Assembly (NCBI GenBank): GCA_025716815.1
Contig: JAIXMN010000013.1
Coordinates: 62,001-126,000, forward strand
DNA from: Dichotomocladium elegans
Taxonomy: Eukaryota; Mucoromycota; Mucoromycetes; Mucorales; Lichtheimiaceae
Length of the DNA: 64,000 nt
Direction: 5' to 3'
This document shows, piece after piece, positions 47,900 through 61,164 of the stretch; within the stretch, counting starts at the first letter, position 1; the number at the start of each line of letters is the position of its first letter. Under the pieces are notes generated by a model. That model saw nothing but the letters and a program-made list of their open reading frames with translations, was not told where the DNA came from and did no database searches. Position numbers and translations under genes: made by a program.

Positions 47900-48830
47900 A
47901 TCCCTTTATACACTTTTACATTCTGAAATGAGCAACCTCTTTTTCTACGAAGATGGTCAACGTCATGTCGTTGATGAAGACATGTGCCCTTTGCAATCCC
48001 TTTGTTCTCGCACTAAATATCTGCGTAGCATATCTTGCAAAGAATACTATCACACATATTCTTAAGCGAAAGGATACAGACATTTCGATGAAAGCAGTGG
48101 GGATCAAGCAGAGTTACACAGCGTCCACAGACGAAGACAAGACCAGGTTTTTCAAACGGATGTTTGAGAAGTTTCTTGAGTTCACCAGCTGCTAGGAATC
48201 CATGTTCGTTCAGCACAGCGTTGGGTATTACAATAAGACAAGGTCCTTGGCAGCATCTTTAAGGAACCTAACGCGGGGAGTCGTTTGCGTCCTCTCGATG
48301 AAGAGCATAAGAGCGTTATTTTAGAATGCATTGATGAGAATCCATTGCTCCAAAGGTTTGAGGGCCTCGGAGTATCTAAAACGACGCCCCATCGATTTTT
48401 ATAAAAATCGAATGCAACTTATCATTGAAAATGGCTCGGTTTTATCCTGTAGACAGGAATGGCGATGCAAAGATTCAAGAGCGCCTGGACTAGGTGCGCA
48501 GATGGGACAGCACTGACATCGACTTTGGAAAAAAAAAAAAACTGCGTTTCTCTTGATGAGTCTGGATTCAATATTAATCCAAATTGGTGCATCAGAAGGT
48601 CTGCGCTCTTACAATTGCTATTAGACGGTTGGAGGAAGTCTGCAACGCGTTCCACATTGCAGGATCAAGAGTTATCAGTAGCACATCAAAACAATATATA
48701 TTGCACCACTTGAAAGTGAGGACATAGTCCACGCCAACCGCATAGTCCTTCGAAAGCCGTCTTTGGTCGCAACTTACAAACAAGGCCACCCAAGGTTTGA
48801 ATCAGTTTATCTCGGTGATTATGAATTCTT
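47900..48830 (+). mobile_element. Decayed Tc1/mariner-type (DDE) transposase relic
   Basis: Pieces of one transposase read in order but in different frames, with stops between them: STDEDKTRFFKRMFEKFL (N-terminal HTH region, about 48123-48178), RSAQRWVLQ, LRPLDEEHKSVILECIDENP (about 48288-48347), GVSKTTPHRF, and KNCVSLDESGFNIN (about 48538-48580, catalytic Asp block). The order and wording match Tc1-type DDE transposases I know from Mucoromycota. Later catalytic residues are not readable. Borders are approximate and I could not find terminal inverted repeats. It is dead by frameshifts and stop codons. It sits in the gene-poor stretch after MDM34, whose 3' flank covers 47578 to about 47900. 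Confidence 0.72.
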
Positions 48831-49822
48831 AAACAACAATAGTTCTGTCAGAGATAACAAGGCTTATTCCTGGCGAAATGCTCTTAATTTGATTTTGGGT
48901 ATATTTATACTGTTGTTGACTCCTCCCATGAAAGGACAATAGTAGCAGGAACGATAATGGCTAGTTCAACAATGAGAGCTGCTAGCGCAAGAGTACGAAC
49001 AACTGCTATTTCTCAAAAAAAAACAAAGAATCCTGCCCCTTTTAAGAGAGTGGCTGGGTGTCGGAAGGTCAATGAGCGTAGACTTTCAAGACTACAGCAG
49101 GAACAATGTTATACAAGCTGGAAATATTACTTTTGTTTCATCCATGAAAGGGTTTATCCGCCTTGATTGCTTATAAATAATGGATTTTCTGAGCGATCTC
49201 TTTCTTCTTTATCAAATCCATCCCCAGCCTCTCTTCAATGGCCTTACCTGGTATGAATCTATATGCTACCATCTTGTTTTTATTTGTGACTGACAATTAT
49301 TGCTGTTTCTCGATTGACTCATCTTACCCGTATCCAAGGATATGGAAGGGAATGCGACGGATACCGGACTTCCCGGTGTGGCTGTGATTTGGCTGCCTTC
49401 GGGCAGGACTCTTCCCTTTTTTTGTCGCTGCCCTCCTTATCCCTCCACCCGCATGTGCCGTTGCCTGTTCCCTTTGTTTCTCCCGCTGCTTCCTTCCTGT
49501 TCCTCCGTCCCGGTCATTGCCGGAACATACCTGGCTACTGCCGTGAACGAGGGTGTAAGTTAAAGAGTATGGGGAAGAATCAATATTCTTAGTTGACTAA
49601 CGATTTTATTTATTGCTTCCAATATCGATGCGAGTTCTTTGTACCTATTGATACGACAATTCAACATTGGATGATCTCCGCTCTCTTTCTTTTCTTCGTC
49701 GAAATCAATGTTCGTCATGTTCCCTCTCCTCCCCATCGGCACACCTAGGCAAGGTACTCTCGGATCGATCCCATCGCTATTGTTGTCTAAGGGCTAAAAA
49801 TTGACCCCCCTCGTCCTTTTCA
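48831..49822. other. Spacer with no supported gene
   Basis: About 1 kb. Plus-strand frames at 48957-49166 and 49314-49592 are short and Pro/Cys- or Arg-rich, without recognisable domains. They may be random or part of the transposon remnant. Nothing else is seen. Confidence 0.4.
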
Positions 49823-50250
49823 ATGACGTCTCGTATTCATGAACCGATGGGGCCTCGTCCTGCAGCTTTTAAGTCGACTCAAATCTCTTTCGAGCAATTG
49901 TTTCAACGTTTGCTCAAGGACAATGTTCCTTCCGTTAAGAATAGTATGTGAACTACGTACCACTGGGCTCTTTTAGAAGCTCTGTCAGATTCGTTTGCAT
50001 ATGGCAATCCCAAGCGCCGTGGTGAACGAACTTGTGTATGTCCCTCAGAGCAGATGCAAACTCATAAGACTTACTTACTCAAGCGCCAGCTTGAAAAAAA
50101 AAATTCTGACCTTGTCAAAGGTCCGTGCAAGTTATGTATGCTAACTGCGTGTAGAATCTACTACATGCTTTCAGGATGTCAGTATCTAACTTTCGCTTTG
50201 GAATATGCATGCCAAGAATCCCAAGTCATAGACTATGAAGGTACTGTGTG
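49823..50250 (+). other. Candidate unidentified gene or gene fragment
   Basis: From ATG 49823 a frame reads MTSRIHEPMGPRPAAFKSTQ, then SFEQLFQRLLKDNVPSVKN. It continues, if a 33-bp GT-AG segment (49944-49976) is removed, as ALSDSFAYGNPKRRGERTC, then THKTYLLKRQLEKKNSDLVK. Codon-like quality and the amphipathic helix look protein-coding, but the putative intron is unusually short and the end is undefined. I know no family. It could be a small gene, a TE-borne gene or a pseudogene. Confidence 0.3.
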
Positions 50251-50857
50251 AGATAGATCGAAGAGATTATGACTCTTCATCAGCGACATAGCCCCCAGGC
50301 ACAGGACAGCCATGTCCATCTTCTTAAAGAAAAATCGGTAACTCATTTCAGAATGACTACAGTATGAACATGTATAGAGGGAAAAGGATCATAAGGTTAC
50401 AAGACTGACGTACTCTACGCGTGGGCTCTTTGTGCGACATCTGAATGGGCTCTACCCCTGAATAACTCGAATGGCAGCAGAACGATCGATCCAGGTCTTG
50501 CCAATGGGGAGAGAAAACAATTCTCTGTTTGATTTGGGGAAAACTGCGTCTTCATACCTCAGTCAAAGCCTGTCCGGTATAGCAAAATCCGACACACGGG
50601 TCCAATGAGATAGGCCGAGCCTAGGAGTGAGACGGGAAAAAGAAGGCGCCTTCTGCCACTTGCATTACTCAAAGAACCCAAAATGGTCACCTGCGCAGCC
50701 ATTTTTAAGTCACCTGCGGCTCGTTTTTGTCGCTTGTTCTCCTTCCTTCACCAAAGCTGTTGGTGTTTTATCGTTCCCGCGCTAATACCCTCCGCCCCGA
50801 TCTTTACTTATATACATTGCGCACCCTCGGTTGCAATAGCTCAAGCACACATACCCA
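50251..50857. other. Upstream region of ATG2
   Basis: About 600 bp preceding the ATG2 start. It presumably includes its promoter and 5' UTR. No TATA box or other element stands out. Confidence 0.4.
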
Positions 50858-53800
50858 ATGAAAGCATGGCAATTTCTACCGTCTGCCTGGACAAGTTATG
50901 TGTTACCGTCCAGCATTCAAAAACGCCTTTACATGTTTCTACTGCGCAAGGCAATTGGTCAGTTTCTTGCCAAGAAGCTAGATCTCGACAACTTTGATAT
51001 CGAGCTGTACAACGGCTCGATTGAGCTGCGGGACCTGGATCTTAATCTTGAGGCAAGTACCATTGAATCCTCACTTTTGGACTATACTGATCGCACCCTC
51101 GTAGACCATAAACGAATGCATAGCAGACGCTCCGTTTACATTGGCAGAAGGCCGAGTCGGTATTATCACAGCATCACTGCCTTGGTCAAACCTCAGTGGC
51201 GGGAATATCTCCCTGAAGGTACAAGACCTGTCCTTGACATTATGTCCTGTCAGGTCCCCGAAACGATGTACGTTATATGCAATCTATAATTTATTGTGTA
51301 TTTCCTAAGTTCTGTGGGAACGATAGCCCGTCCAAAAGAAGACGACGATCCTCCCATCATGTCCTCTTCATTGCATTTTGCCGACGACTTTTTAAGGACC
51401 GAAATGGAGGACCAAGAGTTGGTGGACTCAATACAACAGTCAGTGCACATGTCTGCAGCTGAGGCAGGCATAGACGTTGGAACCGAGGGCTTGCAGGTTA
51501 TTACAAGAGTAATAGACAAGATGTTGGCAAAAGTCAAAGTGGATGTGGTCAACACAACAATCCGCATTTTACATAAGTCATCGGCGCCAATCCTGAGTGA
51601 TAAGGGCAGCGAAGGCGACGAGTACTACTTGGATCTTCATATTCCTCGTATATCGTACTTTGATGAGACGCCAGAGTTCAGTTGCGATCAGGAGACCCCC
51701 CTACAATCAAGTGACATGACTGAATCCAGTATCCTTGCGCCACCCATGTCCAACGAGACTATAAAGATCATCACTATGTCATCACCGACCGTATGGATCC
51801 GCTCAAAGCAGTCTTCTCCAGCTGCTCCCATGTATTCCATGATGCCTACAAGAGATACAGCATTACAAGGAAAGGATGAAGAAGAAGAGGAATTGGGCCA
51901 TACGGAGTTTTACGAGGCACGCGATCGCGAGCAGTCTATTTCTCAGAACACGAACTCAATTCACTCTAGCTTTATGAGCGGGTCAACTAACCACGGAGCT
52001 AATGAAACATCGGCCGCAGAAGGAACTAATAGCAATAGTAAGCCATATGAAGCATTGTTGTTCACCACGCTGGATAAGGATAATTGGGTGCGCATTCAGC
52101 TGAGGCCATCTTTCCCTTTTGGGGCAAACACTGTCACCTTCGAAAATGCTTCAGCCATCAGACAAATTGATATCCTTTGCTCACACGTTCGCACCATCAT
52201 AACACCACGCCAAACCGCATTCCTCCTGGATCTTCTGAAGCAGATCACCAGCGTTTGCTCGTCAGCTGAGCAAATATCGACAGAGCTTAAACGGCATAGT
52301 GATGTTTCACAGGATCATTTATCCCGATTTGATTTTTCTGTATTTGATCGTCCCACACAGAACCGTCCTGAGCAGCATTTCTATATGGACAACAACCGTC
52401 TGCTACAGTCCGCTCCAACAGTAACTTCTTCGCCTGACATGAAGGTTAAATTCCAGATCAACACGATTGATTTATTCTTCCTGTACTCCGATGGACCAGA
52501 CATTCCATCCCCGTCGATATGGGAGATACCAGAGTGCATTGGCTGCATGAGCGTCGATCATATCAAGGTTTCAATGCGAGAAGTTGTTGTACGGTACCAA
52601 CAATTCCCCGAACACAATCGACCCGCGTCTCGAAAACAAAGCGATATTCCTTTTGGTACTCCTCATTCACCCATAGCCCATTTGCTATCTAAAATCGATA
52701 TCAAAATTACACGGCTAACTATTGACGAATGGATACGACGTCCCCACTGTTTTCAGTCCTCTCGAAAAGCAGACAACACGTGGCAGATACCCTATGAACG
52801 CTATATTCCTATACTCGAGTTTGATGAGAGCATCACACAGGACTATAACCATGATATCGTTTTTCCGAGTATTATGCAGACCATGACTCCCCGCCTTCGT
52901 ACGAGGACAAAACACGGGCGAGGATCATGTGCCATCCGGATCCGCATTGAAAAGAAACAAGCACATGAAGTCAGCCGATTTGTGAATGGTGAGTGTGTCG
53001 ATGGGTCCATATAAGAATTACAAACTCACGATTATGTGGCATTAGCAACTACGCTAGACGAAGATATTCGGATAACCATTTTGCCTCTAAAACTGCACGT
53101 GGATGCCCAAGTGCTCGATCGTCTGGAAAATTATGTCTATGCTTATGTTGAGCTTCAGAGCAAATGGGACAATGCCACCAAAGCGGACGATACAAGGTAA
53201 TTAGAAACATCATTTATATGAAAATGATTGATGATGGCTTTGTTCTGCAGAGATTCTGACAATTCCGTGGGCCAGAGAATATACGAAGACTTGGATCGAG
53301 GATCAAATAAGCTGCAACTTCGGAAATCAGCGCATATTAGATGCAGCTTTATACGAGTTCTACTCTATGTGCCTGACATGAGCCAAGTTTGTGCTCGCGA
53401 CGAGTTCAATGACTTGCTTCATTCCGACGCCCTGAGTGTTGACATTAAAGAGTTTTCGATTTGCTGGAAATCGGAAGGAACAGAGCAAAAATCAGAGGCC
53501 AACGATGCATCATCGTTCACGCATTTCCAAAACATCAGCGAAGATGTACAGCAGAATGCAGATATGCCGATCAAAGTACAGGCGGACTGCGACTTTATTA
53601 ATGTGTTTCTTAAGCTGGCTCGTGGTGAGTACTTTTGCCAAGCTTAATTTCGGAAGTTATATAACCGATTTCGCTAGATAACGCTTCGAATTGCTGGTTT
53701 ACTGCGAAGACAGTGGTGCCGCTTTGCTCAGATCCATGTGCAGCCACAATAGTTACTACGCCACAGTCACCAAGCTTTGAAATCACGATTCGTTCAGCCA

Positions 53801-56800
53801 ACTCGATCAAAAATTCAACTGTGTCCGCTGCAAGGCCTAACTGCTTTGGCTCTGGGTCTGATATTCCCGGCAATCTGTTCGAATATCTCAGTAAAAACGA
53901 GTCTATAAATATCAACCATAAGCCTCATATGCCTATGGAAGACCAGACAGAGTCTGCGATGATGTTCAAGCAACGAACTGTTGAGACATCTGTATGATCC
54001 TAGGACTGAAAAAATACTTAATCTATCTGCTAATTAGTCTTCTTTTTTTTGACAGCTGTTCGTTGTTAATTGTCATTTCCCCTCTACGCGCATGAACTTG
54101 CCAAAGGAAGTATGGGATACGGTGCAGATTCTCCAAAATGATCTCATTCTTTGGCAGCCGCGCTTTCTTTCTTGCATATCAACACAGTCCGACGCGCCTG
54201 TCTCAAAGGAAACAGATCGAAAGACACAGTGTGATATGCATTCAAGAGATTACCTGGGCTCTTATGAATTCGGCTTGGCAAACTCTATGCATTCTTCAAG
54301 CATGCTAAGCCAGAGTCATGAGAGATTGAGATATAACTTGCAGACACCAAGCTTGATCTCACTTATTGCTGTGATGAGTGATGGTAAGTCTCGCTGCCCT
54401 TAGCCGACTTTGATGCTGACGTTTTTGAGTGTTTATCAGCTCTATGGGACATTCATTATTCGTCAAAGGATAAAGAGAGCCAAGGAAGCTATAGACTACA
54501 TATGTCTGAATTCCGCTACTTCACGGTCGTAAAGCACCTTGGAATGGTATGCTTCTCCAACATCTTGGATTCCAAATATTCATTGATATACATAGGATGA
54601 GAATGTGACGACCTTAGATATTGATGATCTGGAGCTCTATAGAACCGCTCCTCAAAAAGCCCCGATAGCCTGCAAGACTATTGTAAACAATCTGAGCGTA
54701 AGTGTCTTATTATTTAAATCCTCTAGTAAAGCTAATCAAATAGCTTATTCTGTTTAGCCAAAGCGAAATACTGCGATGGTTTCATTATTTGCCAAATTAA
54801 CGAACGATAATCAGTTTAACAAGCAGCACAAGGTCACGAGTGTTGTGATTTGTAACCTCTGTGCGAATGTTACGATGGACCTCAGCTTTCTAGAGCAGCT
54901 CATCGAATTTCAAAAGATTCCGGACGAGGTAAAACCATACATTTAGGATATCGTCATGATACTCATTCGTATTTTCTATAGATGGTATTCATCAACCCTC
55001 CAACCCAATATAACAAGATATATGCTCATGTACTGGATACATCAATCGACTATAAACCTATACACCTGCCGTCACGGGCCGTCATCGTAGTCGATGAGTT
55101 GCAGGTAAGCCGATAACTTCCTCGAGACGAATGCAAATATCTCTGATCATTTGTATACAGGTTATCACGGACATTGTATCCACCGGCCAACCGATCCAAT
55201 CTGTCAAAGCTTTTCTGGAACGAATGGATGTTATGCTAGTGGATGATGCCCATGACATCGACAACCAACTTCATGATCAAACATTTGGAAGACGAAGTAG
55301 CATGACCGTCAGTGCCAGACAGTACTGGGCCAACTTGGGCTTCTCTAACGTGTTGTCACTGCTCCGTTTGGAGGTGTTGGTCAAAATCAAGACCGAAGAC
55401 ATTATCAACGGACCCAAGATGGGCCTTACAATAACCAGCGGCGTGCTAGACATTGAGGGATGTACTGACACTTTTCATTCATTCCTAAACCTGGTCACAT
55501 ATATGGTGAACCAAGGTGATCTTGACGTTCAATCTGAAGATCGAAAAGGCAAGAAGGCAACAAAGAAGAGGCAGCCGGTTGTTACATCATATCGCGGTAG
55601 TTCTAGCGGCGATGAGAACACAGATATTCTTGCAAGTCTTGACCCTGAAGCTTTCCAACGCGCAGCTGCAAAAATAGCATCGAGTCCACAGAATAATCAA
55701 ATCCCTTTGGATCTTGATTTTATTGAAGAGTATTATTCATCTCAAATCTCCCGGTCCGATCATCCTCCACAAAAGCCCCGGCGAAAGCACGCTCTAAACA
55801 AGACAACCGAGGGCGAATTCCGTCTACTCGATCATTTCGAAAAGTTGGAAATCGTAGAGAATTTCTATTGTTCCGATAACCAGACACCTCAGAGGACAAA
55901 ACCAGCATTTGATAATTCACGTTCTATGATTTCCGTCCGAGTCGACCACTTTGAAATTGTGTGGAGTTTATACGACGGCTATGACGCAAAATATATGAAT
56001 GGGTCTCAGGCCAACAAGAGCAGACGTGCTAGACCTTCGTCTAACGGTAGCTTTAACAGCAACCATTACTTGTTTGGTGAATCTCTATCAAGGACAAGCA
56101 GCTTCGAGACATCCGCAACAGGGATGACTAATACCAGCTCTCCAATGGATCATGATTTCATCGATCATTCGCCGTCGTTTTCTTCGATGACTGGAGAGGA
56201 TGCGGACCGTTTTGAACACCGTCCTCCGTCACCCGATATCGAGATACGCGTGGATGGTATATCACTCCAATTCGATCTGCTACCGGACACCGAGAAAATG
56301 GGGGTCAATCTAGTCTTAGACATACGGGACTTCGACATCATTGATAATGTCAAGACTTCCTCATGGAATAAGTTCCTCGGTTACATGCGGCCTGGGCCTC
56401 ACTCAATCCCGCGCGAACGTGGATCCATGATGATACACCTAGAGGTTAGCAGCATACGTCCTGTTCAGACGGATCCGACGCAAGAGTTTAGAATCAAATT
56501 CAAACTCTTGCCTGTTCGACTCTATGTCGACCAGGATGCGCTCAATTTTATGGTCAAGTATTTTACGTTCGACAAGAGCTTGCTGAAATCAACCGCCTTT
56601 GCAAATGCAGCAATCAAGGTCGAGAAAGAAGAAGAAGATATCCAAGAAATATTTTTCCGTGAGTTTTTGCGCGTCAGCACTATAACCCGAGTATCCTAAC
56701 AGGCCGAATTAGAAACCATTGAGATATATCCTATTGTGCTAAAGGTGGACTACAAGGCTAAGCACATCAATTTTGGCAACATTAAGGAAGGACAGCTTGC

Positions 56801-57786
56801 AGAGCTTGTTAATCTCTTCAATCTGGACGGTGCTGACTTCCAGCTGAGCCATGTTCGACTCGCAGGAATTAGTGGCTTCCGACGGCTCGGGGATAAGCTA
56901 GCACAGGAATGGTTGCCGCACATCAAAAACACCCAGGTTCCCCATGTGATCTCGGGAGTATCCCCCATCCGGTCTGTTGTCAACCTCGGCGGTGGTGTTG
57001 CAGATCTGGTGCTCTTACCTATTCAGCAATACAAACGTGATGGTCGAATCATTCGGGGTAAGAGAAAGGCCCGATTCGCTCAGGCAGAAGAACCTTTATA
57101 TTAATCCAAAGATCGACACACGACAGGGTTACAAAAGGGCGCCCAATCCTTTGCCAAAGCGACAGCCATGGAAGCCATCAAATTGAGCGCACGACTTGCG
57201 TCGGGCGCACAGGTGATTCTCGAACAAGCGGATGACTTTTTCTCGCCTACCTTACGCCATGAGCACTATCATGTCGCAAGTGCGGTCGAGCTATTTGAAG
57301 ATGATGAGGGATACATCTATGCAGCGGCCATACCGTCCAGGTCTTCGTCGCCGTCCTCATCCTCTGCACCGGGTCCCATGGCGATGTCACCAGGGAATGG
57401 CGCCGGCTCGGCCGGCCTGACGCCATCTTTGAGCAGGAACCAGCAACAACCATCGGACCTATCTCAGGGAATCCAATATGCCTATCAGAACCTGAGCCGG
57501 AACCTCGGGGCGGCTGCACAGACTATCTTTGCAGTGCCGACCGAGGTGACTGGAGAAGCTGGATCCTCGCACACAAAAGCCGTCATCCGCGCAGTTCCTG
57601 TGGCTGTTATCAAGCCTATGATCGGGTTGACTGGCGCATTCCATAGCATCATGGTCGGACTCCGGAACTCAATTGACCCTAACATGCGGTTACAAAACGA
57701 GGACGTAAGTTTCATGCAGAAGGGCTGGGGAAGGACGATCCGCTGACAGATGGATTATTCATCTATAGAAATATAAGAGGTGGTAA
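50858..57786 (+). CDS. ATG2: Autophagy-related protein 2, bridge-like lipid transfer protein
   Basis: Rod-shaped lipid channel that moves phospholipids from the ER to the growing phagophore, with Atg9 and Atg18/WIPI (established knowledge). About 14 exons and roughly 2,000 residues. The N-terminal chorein motif reads LPSSIQKRLYMFLLRKAIG, then LDLDNFDIELYNGSIELRDL. The second exon continues FTLAEGRVGIITASLPWSNL and SLKVQDLSLTLCPV. The conserved C-terminal block is HINFGNIKEGQLAELVNLF, LSHVRLAGISGFRRLGDKLA, VISGVSPIRSVVNLGGGVAD and LVLLPIQQYKRDGRIIRG. The last intron (57705-57768) leads to a final exon encoding only KYKRW before TAA, as in other ATG2s. Reading through gives a spurious ending. 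Intron 1 (51053-51104) needs a GC donor (GCAAGT). Low-complexity inserts lie in the middle exons. Confidence 0.93.
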
Positions 57787-57918
57787 AACGTTTGGACGAG
57801 TGTTTTGAAGTTATTTGTATTAAAAACAGCTGTACCGAGTTTCATCTACGGACAGAAAATAGAAAAACATATTACAAAAAAAAGGAATATTTTTTACACA
57901 AACAGCAAAATGTTTTTT

Positions 57919-60490
57919 TTAATAGCTTCTGCCGAACAGCATGAAGTGCTTGGCGTCCTGACCACAGGCAACGCACTTTGTCACGCCAGGCACGATGGGA
58001 TCATCGGTGGGCTGGTTGAACGGCTTGCAGAGCGACTTTGCACCCATGGAAGGCGCGCGCTCGTCTTCTTCCTCGCCATCATTCGCACTAGAAATAGCAA
58101 AAAAAAATTAAACACTCATCTTGAGAAACAATCATAAATACTCACACTCGAGCAGAGTTCTCCTTGATGTTGTCCTCGCATTCCTCGCGATCGCACCAGG
58201 GGATCAAGCAAAGCTTTTTAGAGTTCAATGTCGGGACAAAGTCCTCCCACTTGTTGACACGAACAATGGACTCGTTCATCTTCGCCTGCGCGCGCTCAAA
58301 CATCTCGCGCTGAATGGTGTCGAGGGCCTCCTTGATGCCGCTCTCCAACTTGTCCATGGCAACAGTGAACTTGGCGCCGGTGTCGCGGCGGACGCAGGTG
58401 ACCTGGGCCTTCTCGAGGTCCTTGGGACCGACTTCGATACGGAGAGGAACACCGCGGATCTCCCAGTGGTTGAACTTGAAACCCGGGGTATAATTGTCTC
58501 GCAAGTCAGCCTTGGCCTTGACACCCACCGCCTTGAGGCGGGAGGCAACTTCCTTACAGGCATTGTGGACCTTGTCCATATCGGCCTGGGTAGACTTGAC
58601 GGTCAGACCGCAGGGAATGATGACAGACTGGTGGAGCGCAACACGGGGTGGCAAGACAAGGCCCTTGTCGTCACCATGGACCATGACCATCACACCGATC
58701 GGACGCGTGGAGATACCCCATGAATTCTGCCACACATGAAGCTTCTTGGCCTCCTCCGCAACGTTAGCAGGCGCGTTAGGATCCTCAATCGTAATGTTGA
58801 ACATCTTGCTAAAGTTTTGACCCAAGCAGTGGGAGGTGCCGCCCTGGATAGCGCGGCCCGTCGCAGGAATGAAACCTTCAACGGTAGTGGTGTATAGACC
58901 ACCGGCAAACTTCTCCTTCTCGGACTTGACACCCTTCACTACAGGCAAGGCGAGCAGGTCGTTGTAGACCTGTTCGTACAAATCCAAGATCTCTCGTACT
59001 TCCTTGCCTGCGCTCTCCAACGTCAGATGAGCAGTGTGGCCCTCTTGCCACAAGAACTCGCGCGTACGGAGAAAAGGCTCTATATATAGAATTTCAGCCT
59101 AAGTACACCTGTCTGGCTGCTTGCTCGCTGCTTATTATGAAGCATTTGTACTACTTACGGGGATTCTTGAATTCCCAACGGACAACAGAGCACCATTGAT
59201 TAATGCGGAAGGGAAGATCGCGGTGGGAGCGGATCCACTTGGAGAAATAGGGGTACATAACCGTTTCGGAAGTGGGGCGGATGGCAATGGGCTCTTCCAA
59301 ATCGCTCGAACCAGCCTTGGTAACCCAAGCAACTTCAGGCGCAAAACCTTCAATGTGGTCCTTCTCACGCTGGAGCGCACGACTGGAGACGAACATGGGG
59401 AAGTAGGTATCATCAACACCCATCTCAGTGATAGCATCATCGAAGAAGTCTACGATGGGCAAGAGGTCAGCATGAACGAAGGGTAGTGGATAGGCTGTGT
59501 CACATACTGGTAATCTGCTTCCAAACATTATATGCCAAAGGACGAAGAATGTAACAACCGGAAACATCATAGTAGTCCAACATCTCGCTCTTGGTCAGGA
59601 CCTGTTGTTATTATAATAGTTAGAGTCACTCTATGTGATCAACTTCAACAGGGGTCCTTACTTGCTGATACCACTTGGGCAAATCGACATCCTTCTTGTA
59701 CTCAATACCCATTTGATGGATATCCTCACCGGGGCCAGTGGCTGTTATATGTATATGATTAATATGTCATTCCAGCCAGCAGCGCTCATACAGATAAGCA
59801 TCTTACCCTCCTTCTTCTTGGGACCTGCGGTAGCAGCAGCAGCCGGCTTGGGAGCGGGCTTGGCGGCAGCAGCAGCAGCAGCCAGAGCCTTGAAGTCGAT
59901 CTCGGTCACCTCCTTGTTCAGCAGCTTCAGATAGGCCTTCAATTGATCAACGGTGATAAAGACAGTCTTGTCAGGAGCGCCCTGGCGGAAAGCAAGCAAA
60001 GATGAACCAGGCAAGGCGAGCAAGGCGGTGTCCAGAATCAAGTGAACAGCAGACAGATCGGAGACGTTGGAGAGAACAAAGGGGGAAACTATACGCTTGC
60101 CCCTATGAGCAATCCAGACGCGGCTTTTTCACCACCATTCTCTTCGATTCACGAAAAATCATTACCTGCATCCTTCTCGACATTGAATGTGCTCTTGAGG
60201 AAATCCTCGTTGGCGAATCGGCACTCCTTGAGCTTGAGCTTCTTTCCCAAGGCAGTAACGTTCGTTTCAGTTGCATCAAGAGCAATGACAACGACTGGTG
60301 TGGGGGCAGCAGTCTTTGCAGTCTTAGGCTTGAGGATCAATGTCTTTGTCACCTGGAATTCGAAGCCTGGACCAGCAGTCGTCAAGGCGCTCGCCCACGA
60401 CTTGTTGTCAGCCGCAGATTCATGCGATGTAGCCTTTGGGGAAATGGAGAGCTTGGAAAGGATCTCCAAGACAGCCGCGCACGTAGACAT
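57919..60490 (-). CDS. Prolyl-tRNA synthetase, cytosolic eukaryotic type
   Basis: Class II aminoacyl-tRNA synthetase charging tRNA-Pro. Start ATG 60490 ([19 protein letters not shown]). Residues 1 to about 180 form a YbaK/INS-like editing-type domain ([40 protein letters not shown]). An Ala/Pro/Lys linker follows ([20 protein letters not shown]). The catalytic core has [59 protein letters not shown], motif 2 [33 protein letters not shown], and motif-3-like [16 protein letters not shown]. The anticodon and C-terminal zinc-like domain includes [20 protein letters not shown] and, in the last exon, [21 protein letters not shown], ending in the usual C-terminal Tyr. There are several short introns. 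It converges on ATG2 with 132 bp between the stops. Confidence 0.95.
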
Positions 60491-61164
60491 TGAGAGAAGA
60501 GTGTGGTGAAAAAAGGGGGAGGGGAGGGAAGACCGAAGAACACCCCTTCCCGATATAAAATTTTTGGTAGGCCCGTGTCGCCTGTCATTTTTTTGGAAGG
60601 ATTTTTGCCTTACTGCGATTCGTCCATTCCCTGTCCAAACCTTATCTTCCCGAACTTAACACCGGATAGCAAAACCTTAAGGACATCCGTGGATGGGACA
60701 AAGGCCCTCATCGCCCACGCAAGCTTGCAAGACCCTGAATCTCTTTTGACCAGTCATACACTCACTGAAAGGCACAGCCAGTATGCTACATAATAAAATT
60801 TGGATATATATATATATATATGCGTCCTGTTGGTGAGTGTGGGTGGGAATCGCGGTGCCACACAAGTCTTATTTCGGTATGCCACTTGAATAAAAACACA
60901 TACGGCTCATATTCGCCAGGAATGGATGAGCGGCGCGTCAAGCTTCAAGCCCACCGTAGGGTTATGTTGTACTGCTGCGCGGTCAGTGATTAAATATGAC
61001 TGACTATGACGGATCTTTCCCTGCTGTTGAAAACGAATAAGGGCGTCTGCTGCGCGCGGATTACATTCTCCCAAAAATACCAAAAAGAAAAATGTTGCAT
61101 AGACGTACCAAGGTTTACTGAGAGAAACGTTCGAACCTAAAAAAGAAAAGGACTCTTACCCATG
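60491..61164. other. Upstream region of prolyl-tRNA synthetase
   Basis: About 670 bp holding the presumed promoter (purine-rich tract next to the ATG), an AT dinucleotide run near 60806-60822, and sequence leading to the MITE-like element. No gene was recognised. Confidence 0.4.

Noticed and set aside
57705..57746. Read-through ending of ATG2
   Set aside because: A donor GTAAGT is present and the downstream exon supplies the family-typical KYKRW ending.
60806..60822. AT dinucleotide run as an origin or promoter
   Set aside because: Similar TA runs occur inside introns at 3941-3959 and 12925-12945. They look like simple repeats.
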